The position numbers and the translations under genes were made by a program. A stretch of 64,000 nucleotides of DNA from Gemmobacter fulvus (GTDB taxonomy: Bacteria > Pseudomonadota > Alphaproteobacteria > Rhodobacterales > Rhodobacteraceae), in assembly GCF_018798885.1 (NCBI RefSeq), contig NZ_CP076361.1, positions 3,312,471 to 3,376,470 on the forward strand, read 5' to 3'. A model generated the notes under the pieces. It was not told the origin of the DNA, ran no database searches, and was given only the letters and a program-made list of their open reading frames with translations. Shown piece after piece: positions 20,620 to 28,961 of the stretch. The stretch's first letter is position 1; each line of letters opens with the position of its first letter.

Positions 20620-20637
20620 CAAGATGTTTTCATCTTG
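20620..20637. promoter_or_regulatory. Inverted repeat in arginase/lrp divergent promoter
   Basis: The sequence CAAGATGTTTTCATCTTG is a perfect 7-bp inverted repeat around TTTT. It lies 20 bases upstream of the arginase ATG and 72 bases upstream of the Lrp-type gene. Lrp/AsnC regulators commonly bind such dyads in divergent intergenic regions, so it is a candidate operator. A caution is that CAAGATG/CATCTTG also occurs in the dispersed intergenic repeat found at 25.1 and 35.4 kb, so it could be a relic of that element. Confidence 0.5.
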
Positions 20638-20708
20638 CGGCAGGTTCCAGCGGCATTATGATCGTTTTGTGTAACACATCACGCAAAGCGGCGGGAGAAT
20701 TTGTCAGG

Positions 20709-21140
20709 ATGGATGAAACCGATCAACGCCTGATCGCAGAGCTGCGGCGCGACGGGCGGGCCTCGCTGTCGGAACTGGCCGACAAGCTGGAGATGAGCCG
20801 TGCGACCGTGCGCGCCCGCATGGAACGGCTGACGGCGCGGGGCGAAATCGCCGGGTTCACCGTGGTGACGCGTGCCGATGTGACGGCGGCCCCGGTGCGC
20901 GGGCTGATGATGATCGGCATCGAAGGGCGGGGCGGCGAAAAGATCATGGCGCGGCTGTCCGGCCTGCCTGCGGTGATGGCGGTGCATTCCACCAATGGCA
21001 AATGGGATCTGATTGTGGAACTGGCGACGCAGACCCTGCTGGAGCTGGATGACGTGATTCACCGCATCCGCAATATCGAAGGCGTTATCACATCGGAAAC
21101 GAATCTTCTGCTATCAACACGCAAGGCGGGGCGGCGATAG
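20709..21140 (+). CDS. Lrp/AsnC-family regulator of arginine catabolism
   Basis: This 143-residue regulator has the Lrp architecture: a helix-turn-helix (ASLSELADKLEMSRATVRARMERL, about residues 19-42) and a C-terminal RAM ligand-binding domain (MMIGIEGRGGEKIMARLSGL onwards). The start at 20709 (MDETDQRLIAEL) is the typical N-terminus of the family. It is divergent from the arginase and ornithine cyclodeaminase genes, an arrangement in which such proteins activate amino-acid catabolism in response to the substrate. Arginine or ornithine is the likely effector, by inference. Confidence 0.9.
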   Translation: MDETDQRLIAELRRDGRASLSELADKLEMSRATVRARMERLTARGEIAGFTVVTRADVTAAPVRGLMMIGIEGRGGEKIMARLSGLPAVMAVHSTNGKWDLIVELATQTLLELDDVIHRIRNIEGVITSETNLLLSTRKAGRR

Positions 21141-21207
21141 GGCGCACTTTCGGCCCATGGCGGGGCCTGCCGCATTGGCATATGGTGGCGCGAACAGGGA
21201 GACGCGC

Positions 21208-23181
21208 ATGATCGTAGAACTTGGGCATTTCGCGCTGGTGCTGGCGCTGGCGGTGGCTGTGGTGCAAAGCACCTTGCCGCTGGTGGGCGCGCAGAAACGG
21301 TGGAGCGGCTGGATGGCGGTGGCCGAACCTGCGGCGGTGATCCAGCTTCTGCTGATCGCGCTGGCCTTCGGGGCGCTGACCTATGCCTTTGTCACATCGG
21401 ACTTTTCGCTGCGTCTGGTGGTGCTGAACAGCCATACCGACAAGCCGATGCTCTACAAGGTCTCGGGCGTCTGGGGCAACCATGAGGGGTCGTTGCTGCT
21501 CTGGGTGCTGATCCTCGCGCTGTTCGGGGCCTGCGCGGCGGTGTTTGGCGGTAACCTGCCGCCGACGCTGCGGGCGCGGGTGCTGGCGGTGCAGGGGGCG
21601 ATTGGTGTCGCGTTTCTGACGTTTCTGCTGTTCACCTCCAATCCGTTCCTGCGGCTGGCGGAACCGCCCTTCAATGGCGATGACCTGAACCCGCTGCTGC
21701 AAGACCCCGGTTTGGCCTTTCACCCGCCCTTCCTCTATCTGGGCTATGTCGGGCTTTCGATGGCGTTCAGCTTTGCGGTGGCCGCGCTGATCGAGGGGCG
21801 GGTGGATGCCGCTTGGGCGCGCTGGGTGCGGCCCTGGACGCTGGCCGCCTGGATCTTCCTGACCATCGGCATCGCGCTGGGATCGTGGTGGGCATATTAC
21901 GAACTCGGCTGGGGCGGCTTCTGGTTCTGGGATCCGGTGGAAAACGCCAGTTTCATGCCCTGGCTGATCGCGGCGGCCCTGCTGCATTCGGCCATCGTGG
22001 TGGAGAAGCGCGAAAGCCTGAAGGCCTGGACGATCCTGCTGGCTATTCTGGCCTTCGGCTTCAGCCTGATCGGCACCTTCATCGTGCGTTCGGGGGTCAT
22101 CACCTCGGTCCATGCCTTTGCCAATGACCCGGAACGCGGCGTGTTCATCCTGCTGATCCTCGGGGTGTTCATGGGCGGGGCGCTGACCCTGTTCGCCGCC
22201 CGCGCCGGCGCGATGGAGGCGAAGGGCGTGTTTTCGATGATCAGCCGCGAAAGCGCGCTGGTGGCCAACAACCTGCTGCTGGCGGTGGCCTGTTTCGTGG
22301 TCTTTGTCGGCACGATCTGGCCGCTGGTGGCCGAACTGCTGTGGGACCGCAAGCTGAGTGTCGGCGCGCCGTTCTTCGACGCCGCCTTCACCCCGTTCAT
22401 GGTGGCGCTGGCGGTGCTGCTGCCACTGGGCGCGATGCTGCCGTGGAAGCGGGCGCAGGCGGGGCGCGCGATGCGTCCGCTCTGGGGCGCGCTGGCGCTG
22501 GCGCTGGCGTTGGGGGCTCTGGTGTTCACGCTGCAAACCGGGCGCTCGGTTCTGGTGCCGCTGGGCGCTGTGCTGGGGGCCTGGGTCGTGCTCGGCGCTC
22601 TGGTCGATCTGTGGACCCGCGCCGGACGTGGCGGCATCGGCGCAAAACTGGCGCGGCTGACCCGTCTGCCGCGCGCCGATTGGGGCAAGGCCACTGCCCA
22701 TGCCGGTCTTGGGGCCACCATCTTTGCCGTGGCGGCGATGAATGGCTGGGCGTCCGAGGTGATCAAGGTGGTGCAGATCGGCGAAAGCTTTGATCTGGCG
22801 GGTTATAAGGTGCAGCTCAGCAAGGTCGAAGAGGTGCAGGGGCCGAATTACCTGTCGACCACGGCCTCGATGCTTCTGAGCAAGGATGGGGCAGAGATCG
22901 CGGTTCTCCACCCGGAAAAGCGCGTCTATCCGGTGCAGGCCATGCCGACCACCGAGGCGGCGCTGGATCAGGGCATGTGGCGCGACATCTATCTGGTCAT
23001 CGGTGATCCGCAGCAGAATGGCGGCTGGGCGGTACGCGGCTATTACAAACCCTTTGCCAACTGGCTGTGGATCGGCTCGGGGCTTATGGCGCTTGGCGGG
23101 CTGCTGTCGCTGACCGACCGGCGTTATCGGGTGGCGGCGGGCGCGCGCCGTGCCACGCCGGCCCCGGTTCCGGCGGAGTGA
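21208..23181 (+). CDS. ccmF: Cytochrome c heme lyase subunit CcmF
   Basis: This 657-residue polytopic inner-membrane protein has the tryptophan-rich WWD signature (ELGWGGFWFWDPVENASFMPW, about residues 230-250) and many membrane segments. It receives heme from CcmE and, with CcmH, ligates it to apocytochrome c in the periplasm. The ATG at 21208 has an AGGGAGA ribosome site; the frame extends 17 codons upstream without support. It overlaps the start region of ccmH, as in the ccl12 locus of Rhodobacter. ccmE is not in the window. Confidence 0.96.
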   Translation: MIVELGHFALVLALAVAVVQSTLPLVGAQKRWSGWMAVAEPAAVIQLLLIALAFGALTYAFVTSDFSLRLVVLNSHTDKPMLYKVSGVWGNHEGSLLLWVLILALFGACAAVFGGNLPPTLRARVLAVQGAIGVAFLTFLLFTSNPFLRLAEPPFNGDDLNPLLQDPGLAFHPPFLYLGYVGLSMAFSFAVAALIEGRVDAAWARWVRPWTLAAWIFLTIGIALGSWWAYYELGWGGFWFWDPVENASFMPWLIAAALLHSAIVVEKRESLKAWTILLAILAFGFSLIGTFIVRSGVITSVHAFANDPERGVFILLILGVFMGGALTLFAARAGAMEAKGVFSMISRESALVANNLLLAVACFVVFVGTIWPLVAELLWDRKLSVGAPFFDAAFTPFMVALAVLLPLGAMLPWKRAQAGRAMRPLWGALALALALGALVFTLQTGRSVLVPLGAVLGAWVVLGALVDLWTRAGRGGIGAKLARLTRLPRADWGKATAHAGLGATIFAVAAMNGWASEVIKVVQIGESFDLAGYKVQLSKVEEVQGPNYLSTTASMLLSKDGAEIAVLHPEKRVYPVQAMPTTEAALDQGMWRDIYLVIGDPQQNGGWAVRGYYKPFANWLWIGSGLMALGGLLSLTDRRYRVAAGARRATPAPVPAE

Positions 23182-23185
23182 TGCG

Positions 23186-23635
23186 ATGCGCCTGATCCTT
23201 GCCCTCTGCCTTACCCTCTTGGCCGCTCCGGCCTTCGCGGTGCAACCCGACGAGGTTCTGTCGGACCCCGCGCTCGAGGCGCGGGCGCGCGAGGTGTCAC
23301 AACTGCTGCGCTGCCCGGTCTGCCAATCGGAAAACATCGACGATTCCAACGCCGATATCGCCCGCGATCTGCGGCTTCTGGTGCGCGAGCGGCTGCTGGC
23401 AGGCGACAGCAATGACGAGGTGCTGGCGTTCGTCGTGGATCGTTATGGCGAATATGTGCTGTTCCTGCCCGGCGCCTCGGGGTACAACCTGCTGCTCTGG
23501 CTGGCCGGACCCGCGATGCTGCTGGTTGGTGGCGGGCTTGCCCTCCTGTATCTGCGCCGCAGGCGGCCCGAGACGGCATCGGCCAGCCTCAGCGCCGAGG
23601 AAGAGGCGCGCCTGCGCGAAATTCTCAAGCAGTGA
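23186..23635 (+). CDS. ccmH: Cytochrome c-type biogenesis protein CcmH
   Basis: This 149-residue protein has a signal peptide (MRLILALCLTLLAAPAFA), the thioredoxin-like redox motif LRCPVCQSENI with the CxxC pair, and one membrane anchor (about residues 98-120). It reduces the apocytochrome heme-binding cysteines and works with CcmF. It begins 5 bp after the ccmF stop. The length corresponds to the short CcmH type, without the tetratricopeptide part that is called CcmI in alphaproteobacteria; no ccmI is present nearby. Confidence 0.95.
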   Translation: MRLILALCLTLLAAPAFAVQPDEVLSDPALEARAREVSQLLRCPVCQSENIDDSNADIARDLRLLVRERLLAGDSNDEVLAFVVDRYGEYVLFLPGASGYNLLLWLAGPAMLLVGGGLALLYLRRRRPETASASLSAEEEARLREILKQ

Positions 23636-23697
23636 CGTGCCGTTCTGCTTTTCCCCGATGCCGCAGCCAGTAAGCTGCACACAAAGGGGAGGATGCG

Positions 23698-24474
23698 ATG
23701 TATTCCACGATCACGGTAACCGAAGCGGGTGGCGTCGCCACGCTGACGCTGAACCGGCCAGAGGTGATGAACGCCCTGTCATCGCAGATGCGGGTCGATC
23801 TTCTGGCCGCAATACGGGATGTGCAGACTCGCGCACGGGCGATTGTGTTCACCGGGGCAGGGCGGGCGTTCTGCTCCGGTCAGGATCTGGCCGATGCGAT
23901 GGGGCTGGGGCCGGATCTGCCGCTGGAACAGATCCTGCGCGACGAATACGAACCCCTGCTCAATGCCATCTATGATTGCCCGGTGCCGACCATCGCCGCG
24001 GTCAATGGCGCGGCCGCCGGGGCCGGGGCCAATCTGGCACTGGCCGCTGATGTGGTGATCGCCGCAGAAAGCGCCAGTTTCGTGCAGGCCTTCACCCGGA
24101 TCGGCCTGATCCCCGATGCGGGCGGCACCTGGTGGCTGCCCCGGCAGATCGGCGCCGCGCGGGCCATGGGGGCCGCGCTCTTTGCCGACAAGATCATGGC
24201 GCGGCAGGCCGCAGACTGGGGCATGATCTATGAGACGGTGGCCGATGCCGACTTTGCCACCCATGTCGCAGCCCGCGCCACCCATCTGGCCCAGGGGCCG
24301 ACGCTGGCCTACCGGGCGGTGAAACAGGCGCTGCGCGGCGCGCTCAGCCGGGATCTGTCCGCGCAACTGGCGCTTGAGGCGCAATTGCAGGGCGCCATGG
24401 GCAAGACCGCCGATTTCCGCGAAGGCGTCGCGGCCTTTCTGGAAAAGCGCAGCCCGCAGTTTCGAGGCGCATAA
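23698..24474 (+). CDS. Enoyl-CoA hydratase/isomerase, PaaG-like
   Basis: This 258-residue crotonase-fold enzyme has the CoA/oxyanion motif GAGRAFCSGQDL (about residues 53-64) and the second oxyanion segment NGAAAGAGANLALA. At the catalytic position of the second glutamate it has Asp140 within GLIPDAGGTW. That replacement is characteristic of PaaG-type isomerases of phenylacetate degradation rather than beta-oxidation hydratases. No other paa genes are in the window, so the true substrate is uncertain. It lies 62 bp after ccmH and may be co-transcribed with it. Confidence 0.85.
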   Translation: MYSTITVTEAGGVATLTLNRPEVMNALSSQMRVDLLAAIRDVQTRARAIVFTGAGRAFCSGQDLADAMGLGPDLPLEQILRDEYEPLLNAIYDCPVPTIAAVNGAAAGAGANLALAADVVIAAESASFVQAFTRIGLIPDAGGTWWLPRQIGAARAMGAALFADKIMARQAADWGMIYETVADADFATHVAARATHLAQGPTLAYRAVKQALRGALSRDLSAQLALEAQLQGAMGKTADFREGVAAFLEKRSPQFRGA

Positions 24475-24486
24475 CCGCCAGACGTT

Positions 24487-24510
24487 GCCTCTCCCCCATG
24501 GGGGAGAGGC
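24487..24510. terminator. Palindromic hairpin between convergent genes
   Basis: A perfect 24-base palindrome (GCCTCTCCCCCA and its complement) sits between the convergent crotonase and ilvN genes. It could form an 11-bp stem and end both transcripts. There is no T tract, so its strength as an intrinsic terminator is doubtful. Confidence 0.45.
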
Positions 24511-24519
24511 GGGCACATA

Positions 24520-25080
24520 TCAGGCACCGCGGGCGAGGGCGGCCACGCCAGTGCGCGCCACTTCACGCAGGCCCAAAGGCCGCATCAGATCGGCAAAGGC
24601 GTCGATCTTTTCCGGCGTGCCGGTCATTTCGAACACAAAGCTTTCCAGCGTGCTGTCCACCACATTGGCACGGAAGATCTCGGCCAGACGCAGCGCCTCG
24701 ATCCGCGCATCGCCCTTGCCCGCCACCTTGATCAGCGCCAGTTCCCGCTGCACCGCCGGGCCTTCCACCGTCAGGTCATGCACATCATGCACCGGCACCA
24801 TGCGGGCCAGCTGCGCCTTGATCTGCTCGATCACCTGCGGCGTGCCGCGCGTGACGATGGTGATGCGCGAGCGATGCCCCTCATGGTCCACCTCGGCCAC
24901 GGTCAGGCTCTCGATATTGTAACCCCGCCCGGAAAACAGTCCGATCACGCGGGCTAGAACCCCGCTTTCATTGTCGACGAGCACGGCCAGAGTGTGCTGT
25001 TCGATCACTTCGGCATTCGGGTCGCGCAGGTCATAGGCGGAATGGCTCGTCGAGCCTTTTTTGATATTGAGCGGCGACAT
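24520..25080 (-). CDS. ilvN: Acetolactate synthase small (regulatory) subunit
   Basis: This 186-residue regulatory subunit has an N-terminal ACT domain (HTLAVLVDNESGVLARVIGLF, about residues 24-44), followed by the RGYNIESLTVAEV segment and a C-terminal ALS_ss domain. It confers valine feedback inhibition and stimulates the catalytic subunit. The ATG at 25080 (MSPLNIKKG) has a GGGAGAGG ribosome site. It follows the large subunit by 73 bp; that gap contains a copy of a dispersed intergenic repeat. It is called ilvH in AHAS III nomenclature. Confidence 0.95.
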   Translation of the reverse strand: MSPLNIKKGSTSHSAYDLRDPNAEVIEQHTLAVLVDNESGVLARVIGLFSGRGYNIESLTVAEVDHEGHRSRITIVTRGTPQVIEQIKAQLARMVPVHDVHDLTVEGPAVQRELALIKVAGKGDARIEALRLAEIFRANVVDSTLESFVFEMTGTPEKIDAFADLMRPLGLREVARTGVAALARGA

Positions 25081-25092
25081 CGCCTCTCCCTT

Positions 25093-25118
25093 CCATTTCA
25101 TCTTGGCAAAAATATCCC
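25093..25118 (-). repeat. Copy of dispersed Rhodobacterales-type intergenic repeat
   Basis: On the minus strand this stretch reads GGGATATTTTTGCCAAGATG and continues into AAATGG. It shares the ATATTTT..CCAAGAT core with the two elements at 35.4 and 35.5 kb. It lies between the two acetolactate synthase genes without interrupting either. The function is unknown. Confidence 0.6.
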
Positions 25119-25153
25119 AGGGGTCCGGGGGCTGGCCCCCGGTCGCTCAGGTC

Positions 25154-26920
25154 TCACACCAGCACGGCGCCCTTGGCTCCGATCACACCCTGCGTATCCG
25201 CCTCGCCCAGCAGCATCTCGTTATGCGGCTTGCCCGAGGGGATCATCGGGAAACAGTTTTCGTGCTTCTCCACCCGGCAATCAAAGATGAACGGGCCGTC
25301 ATAGCGGATCATCTCCATGATCGCATCATCCAGATCCTTCGGATCGCTGATCTGGATCCCCTTGCAGCCAAAGGCCTCGGCCAGCTTCACGAAATCGGGC
25401 AGGCTCTCGCTCCACGAATGCGAATACCGCTCGCCATGCAGCAATTCCTGCCACTGGCGCACCATGCCGAGACGTTCATTGTTCAGGATGAACTGCTTGA
25501 CCGGCGCGCGGAACTGCATGGCCGTGCCCATTTCCTGCATGTTCATCAGCCAGGACGCCTCGCCCGCCACGTTGATCACCAGCGCATCGGGATGCGCCAC
25601 CTGCACCCCGATCGAGGCCGGCAGGCCATAACCCATGGTGCCGAGCCCGCCGCTGGTCATCCAGCGGTTCGGGGCCTCGAAGCCCAGGAACTGCGCCGCC
25701 CACATCTGGTGCTGGCCCACTTCGGTGGTGATATAACGATCCATGCCCTTGGTCAGCGCCTCGAGCCGTTGCAGCGCGTATTGCGGTTTGATGACCTTCG
25801 ACGAATTCTGGTAATCAAGGCAGTTCACGGCGCGCCATTCGGCGATCTGTTTCCACCATTTCGCCAGCCCGTCCTTGTTCACCTTGCGGCCGCGCGATTT
25901 CCAGATGCGCAGCGCATCCTCCAGCACATGCCCGACATCGCCGAGGATCGGCACATCCACCCGGATCACCTTGTTGATCGAGGAGGCGTCGATATCCACA
26001 TGCACCTTTTTGGAATGCGGGCTGAAATCGGCTATGCGGCCGGTGATCCGGTCATCGAAACGTGCGCCGATATTGATCATCAGATCACAGCCGTGCATCG
26101 CCAGATTGGCCTCGTAAAGCCCGTGCATGCCCAGCATGCCCAGCCAGGCCTTGCCCGAGGCCGGATAGGCCCCCAGACCCATCAGGGTCGAGGTGATTGG
26201 AAAGCCGGTGGCCTCCACCAGTTCACGCAGCAGCTGACTGGCGGCGGGGCCAGAGTTGATCACGCCGCCGCCGGTATAGAACACCGGGCGTTCGGCGGTT
26301 TCCATCAACTCCACCAGACGGGTGATCTGCTCGATATCGCCTTTGACACGCGGCTGGTAATGGCTGACCTTGGCCTTTTCGCGCGGCATATAGGTGGCCT
26401 GCGCGAATTGCACATCCTTCGGAATGTCGATCAGCACCGGGCCGGGGCGGCCCGAGGTGGCCACATGGAAGGCCTGATGGATGGTTTCGGCCAGTTTCTC
26501 CGTGTCCTTCACCAGCCAGTTGTGTTTGGTGCAGGGGCGGGTGATACCCACGGTATCGGCTTCCTGAAAACCGTCGGTGCCGATCATGAAGGTCGGCACC
26601 TGGCCCGACAGAACCACGATCGGGATGCTGTCCAGCAGGGCATCGGTCAGGCCGGTCACCGCATTGGTGGCCCCGGGGCCAGAGGTCACCAGCGCCACGC
26701 CCGGCTTGCCGGTGGAGCGGGCATAGCCTTCGGCCATGTGGATCGCGCCCTGTTCGTGCCGCACGAGGATGTGGCGGATGTCGTTCTGCTGAAAGATCTC
26801 GTCATAGATCGGCAGCACAGCCCCGCCCGGATAGCCAAAGACCACCTCGACGCCCTGATCCTTCAGCGCCTGCACGATCATTCTCGCGCCGGTCATGGTG
26901 CCCGTATTCGCTCGTGTCAT
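25154..26920 (-). CDS. ilvB: Acetolactate synthase large (catalytic) subunit
   Basis: This 588-residue thiamine-diphosphate enzyme catalyses the first step of Val/Leu/Ile synthesis. The cofactor glutamate is in RHEQGAIHMAEGYAR, with the GYPGGAVLPIYD and TSGPGATN blocks of the family. The metal-binding loop, usually GDGS or GDAS, reads AGEASWLMNMQE, with Glu for Asp. The ATG at 26920 has a GAGGACGG ribosome site; the longer open frame reads back into the leader. Expression is controlled by the attenuator at 26963-27064. It is also named ilvI. Confidence 0.96.
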   Translation of the reverse strand: MTRANTGTMTGARMIVQALKDQGVEVVFGYPGGAVLPIYDEIFQQNDIRHILVRHEQGAIHMAEGYARSTGKPGVALVTSGPGATNAVTGLTDALLDSIPIVVLSGQVPTFMIGTDGFQEADTVGITRPCTKHNWLVKDTEKLAETIHQAFHVATSGRPGPVLIDIPKDVQFAQATYMPREKAKVSHYQPRVKGDIEQITRLVELMETAERPVFYTGGGVINSGPAASQLLRELVEATGFPITSTLMGLGAYPASGKAWLGMLGMHGLYEANLAMHGCDLMINIGARFDDRITGRIADFSPHSKKVHVDIDASSINKVIRVDVPILGDVGHVLEDALRIWKSRGRKVNKDGLAKWWKQIAEWRAVNCLDYQNSSKVIKPQYALQRLEALTKGMDRYITTEVGQHQMWAAQFLGFEAPNRWMTSGGLGTMGYGLPASIGVQVAHPDALVINVAGEASWLMNMQEMGTAMQFRAPVKQFILNNERLGMVRQWQELLHGERYSHSWSESLPDFVKLAEAFGCKGIQISDPKDLDDAIMEMIRYDGPFIFDCRVEKHENCFPMIPSGKPHNEMLLGEADTQGVIGAKGAVLV

Positions 26921-26962
26921 CTTTCCGTCCTCTCGCCGCCCGCGTGCGGCCCCTGTTGCGCA

Positions 26963-26991
26963 ACAAAAAGCCCCCGGTGTTACTCGGGGGC
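26963..26991 (-). terminator. Attenuator terminator of the ilv operon
   Basis: On the minus strand a perfect 7-bp stem (GCCCCCG / CGGGGGC) over an 8-base loop is followed by TTTTTGTT. It lies 42 bases upstream of the ilvB ATG and 26 bases beyond the stop of the leader peptide. A competing antiterminator can form between the 9-base segment at 27024-27032, inside the leader-peptide codons, and its exact complement at 26990-26998. The latter shares two bases with the terminator stem. Confidence 0.88.
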
Positions 26992-27016
26992 GCATGGGGA
27001 ACCTGATGGTCTACCG

Positions 27017-27064
27017 TTACCGGCCCATGCGCGTTTTTCCTACGATAACAAGAAGCGCCCACAT
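27017..27064 (-). CDS. ilv operon leader peptide (15 residues)
   Basis: A short reading frame encodes MWALLVIVGKTRMGR followed by TAA. An AGGGG ribosome site lies 7 bases upstream of the ATG. Five consecutive codons are for Leu-Leu-Val-Ile-Val, exactly the products of the acetolactate synthase pathway. It is immediately followed by mutually exclusive RNA hairpins, the second an intrinsic terminator. Ribosome stalling at these codons under branched-chain amino-acid shortage should favour the antiterminator. It is too short for usual gene callers. Confidence 0.9.
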   Translation of the reverse strand: MWALLVIVGKTRMGR

Positions 27065-27355
27065 CTTCTTTCCCCTTGGAGGCCAATCCTCCGATTGGGC
27101 CGGACATTAGGAGCGCCGGGCGGGGGCGTCAATGGCAAAAATTCACTGAAAATGTCGTTTATTGCGTGAATATTGAACTTTAATTACAAAAATAACCGAA
27201 ATGGCGACACAAGACGCAATCTGCGCAGTGGCGCACAGGCTTTGCGCGGCGCTGAGTCGATTGCGGGGCTGGACCAGCGCGGCAAAACCGGCAAAGTGAC
27301 GGGCGACAGGGTCAGTGCAGCGATGCCCCGGCCCGCAGCCCAGAAGGACATACAG

Positions 27356-27961
27356 ATGAAGCTTTATTACTCTCCGGGGGCCTGTTCGCTGGCCTCGCAT
27401 ATCCTGCTCAAGGAAGTGGCGGCGGACCATGCGATCGAAAAGGTGGATCTGCGCGCCAAGACCACCGAAACCGGGGCGGATTTCACTTCGGTGAACCCGA
27501 AAGGCTCTGTTCCGGCGCTGGCGCTGGACAGTGGAGAGGTGCTGACCGAAGGTGTGGCGATCATGCAATTCGTGGCCGACACGGGCGGCGTGGCCGAATT
27601 GTCGCCGCCGGTCGGTTCGTTGGCGCGGGCACGGCTGCAAGAGGCACTGAACTTCATCTCCTCCGAAGTCCACAAGGCCTATTCGCCGCTGTTCCGTGGC
27701 CCGAGCGAAGAGGCGAAACCCGCCATCCTTGAAAACCTGACCCGCCGTCTGGGTCAGGTCGAAGCGATCCTCGCGGATGGCCGCGCCTATCTGACCGGGC
27801 CGGAGTTCAGCGCGGCGGATGCCTATCTGTTCACCGTGACCAACTGGTCGGGGATGCTGAATGTCGATATGTCGGCCTATCCGGCGCTGGCGGCGCTGCG
27901 GGACCGCGTGGCGGCACGCCCCTCGGTGCAAGCGGCAATGAAGGCCGAAGGCCTGATCTGA
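27356..27961 (+). CDS. gstA: Glutathione S-transferase, GstA-like (beta class)
   Basis: This 201-residue protein has the same length and strongly similar N-terminus (MKLYYSPGACSLASHI) as E. coli GstA. The thioredoxin-like domain contains the glutathione-binding VNPKGSVPALALD and TEGVAIMQF segments, followed by an all-helical domain. The cysteine at position 10, typical of beta-class enzymes, is present. The start at 27356 is selected by family agreement; 61 upstream codons in frame have no counterpart. It catalyses glutathione conjugation or reduction of electrophiles in the cytoplasm. It is monocistronic. Confidence 0.93.
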   Translation: MKLYYSPGACSLASHILLKEVAADHAIEKVDLRAKTTETGADFTSVNPKGSVPALALDSGEVLTEGVAIMQFVADTGGVAELSPPVGSLARARLQEALNFISSEVHKAYSPLFRGPSEEAKPAILENLTRRLGQVEAILADGRAYLTGPEFSAADAYLFTVTNWSGMLNVDMSAYPALAALRDRVAARPSVQAAMKAEGLI

Positions 27962-28014
27962 GAAAACCACTGCCTTTGCCCGGCGGGGCAAGGGCAACCC
28001 GCCCTATGGGCACG

Positions 28015-28857
28015 TCAGGCAGGCGCCTGTCCGGGCCTGGCTTCGGGCAGAGCGATGCGGGCCACCTGTTCGGCAATCGGATCCACCGACAGCGGATGCA
28101 GTTCGGCGCGGTGATCGGCGGGATCACCGATCTGTTGCCAGGCCCCGGCCTTGTAGATCTCCAGCGCGTCAAACCCGGCCTTGTATCCCATCTTGCGCGA
28201 CCCTGGCACCCAATAGCCGAGATAGACATAGGGCAGACCGGCCTCGCGCGCGATTTCGATGTGATCGAGGATCAGATAGGTGCCAAGGCTTTGTGGCGTC
28301 AGATCCGGGTCATAAAAGCTGTAGACCATCGACAGCCCGTCATCAAAGACATCTGTGAGGCTGACGGCGGCCAGCGTGCGGTTGCGCCCGCCATCCGGGG
28401 CCGCGCGGGTATATTCGATCACCCGCGACCGGATCGGGGTTTCTTCGATCATCGCGGCAAATTCGAACACATCCATATCGGCCATGCCGCCATCGGCGTG
28501 GCGATGATCCAGATAGCGGCGGAACAGCGTATACTGATCCTCGGTCGCCCAGGGCGAGGTCGGATTGCGGCGCAGCAGCGCATTGCGTTTCTGGATGCGT
28601 TTCTGCGTGCGCGAGGGGGTGAAATCTGCCACCCGGATCCGCGCCGACAGGCAGGCCGAACATTCCGCACAGGACGGGCGATACAGCACATTCTGACTGC
28701 GCCGGAAGCCCTGTTTTGACAGCGTGTCATTCAGCTTTTGCGCATGTTCGCCTTGCAGCGCGGTGAACAGTTTACGCTCCATCCGCCCTTCGAGATAGGG
28801 GCAGGCCTGCGGGGCCGTCACATAAAACTGCGGCGCGATGGGAAGGGTGTGGCGCAT
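28015..28857 (-). CDS. bpt: Aspartate/glutamate leucyl-tRNA-protein transferase
   Basis: This 280-residue N-end-rule enzyme has the N-terminal cysteine region ([20 protein letters not shown], about residues 60-79) and the GNAT-like C-terminal half ([22 protein letters not shown]). Bpt transfers leucine from leucyl-tRNA to proteins with N-terminal Asp or Glu, marking them for ClpAP degradation. The family was long annotated as arginyltransferase. The length and motif spacing are normal. It lies upstream of no obvious operon partner. Confidence 0.93.
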   Translation of the reverse strand: MRHTLPIAPQFYVTAPQACPYLEGRMERKLFTALQGEHAQKLNDTLSKQGFRRSQNVLYRPSCAECSACLSARIRVADFTPSRTQKRIQKRNALLRRNPTSPWATEDQYTLFRRYLDHRHADGGMADMDVFEFAAMIEETPIRSRVIEYTRAAPDGGRNRTLAAVSLTDVFDDGLSMVYSFYDPDLTPQSLGTYLILDHIEIAREAGLPYVYLGYWVPGSRKMGYKAGFDALEIYKAGAWQQIGDPADHRAELHPLSVDPIAEQVARIALPEARPGQAPA

Positions 28858-28961
28858 GACCGTAAATGAGGAGGGTTTCTGGCGGCGAGGTTAGCAAGGC
28901 CAAAGCCCGCCGCCAAGCGTCCTGTTGCGAAAACTTCATGCAAAAGGCGCAGGATTGTGCC

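Noticed and set aside
18531..20708. Long plus-strand extension upstream of the Lrp-type gene
   Set aside because: It is antisense to arginase and ornithine cyclodeaminase; homology begins at the ATG at 20709.
21088..23412. 774-codon minus-strand frame opposite ccmF
   Set aside because: It is a high-GC shadow rich in Arg, Gln and His with no family resemblance; CcmF on the plus strand is certain.
27143..27997. 284-codon minus-strand frame opposite the GST gene
   Set aside because: It is the antisense shadow of a clear GstA homologue and has no start signal or domain.
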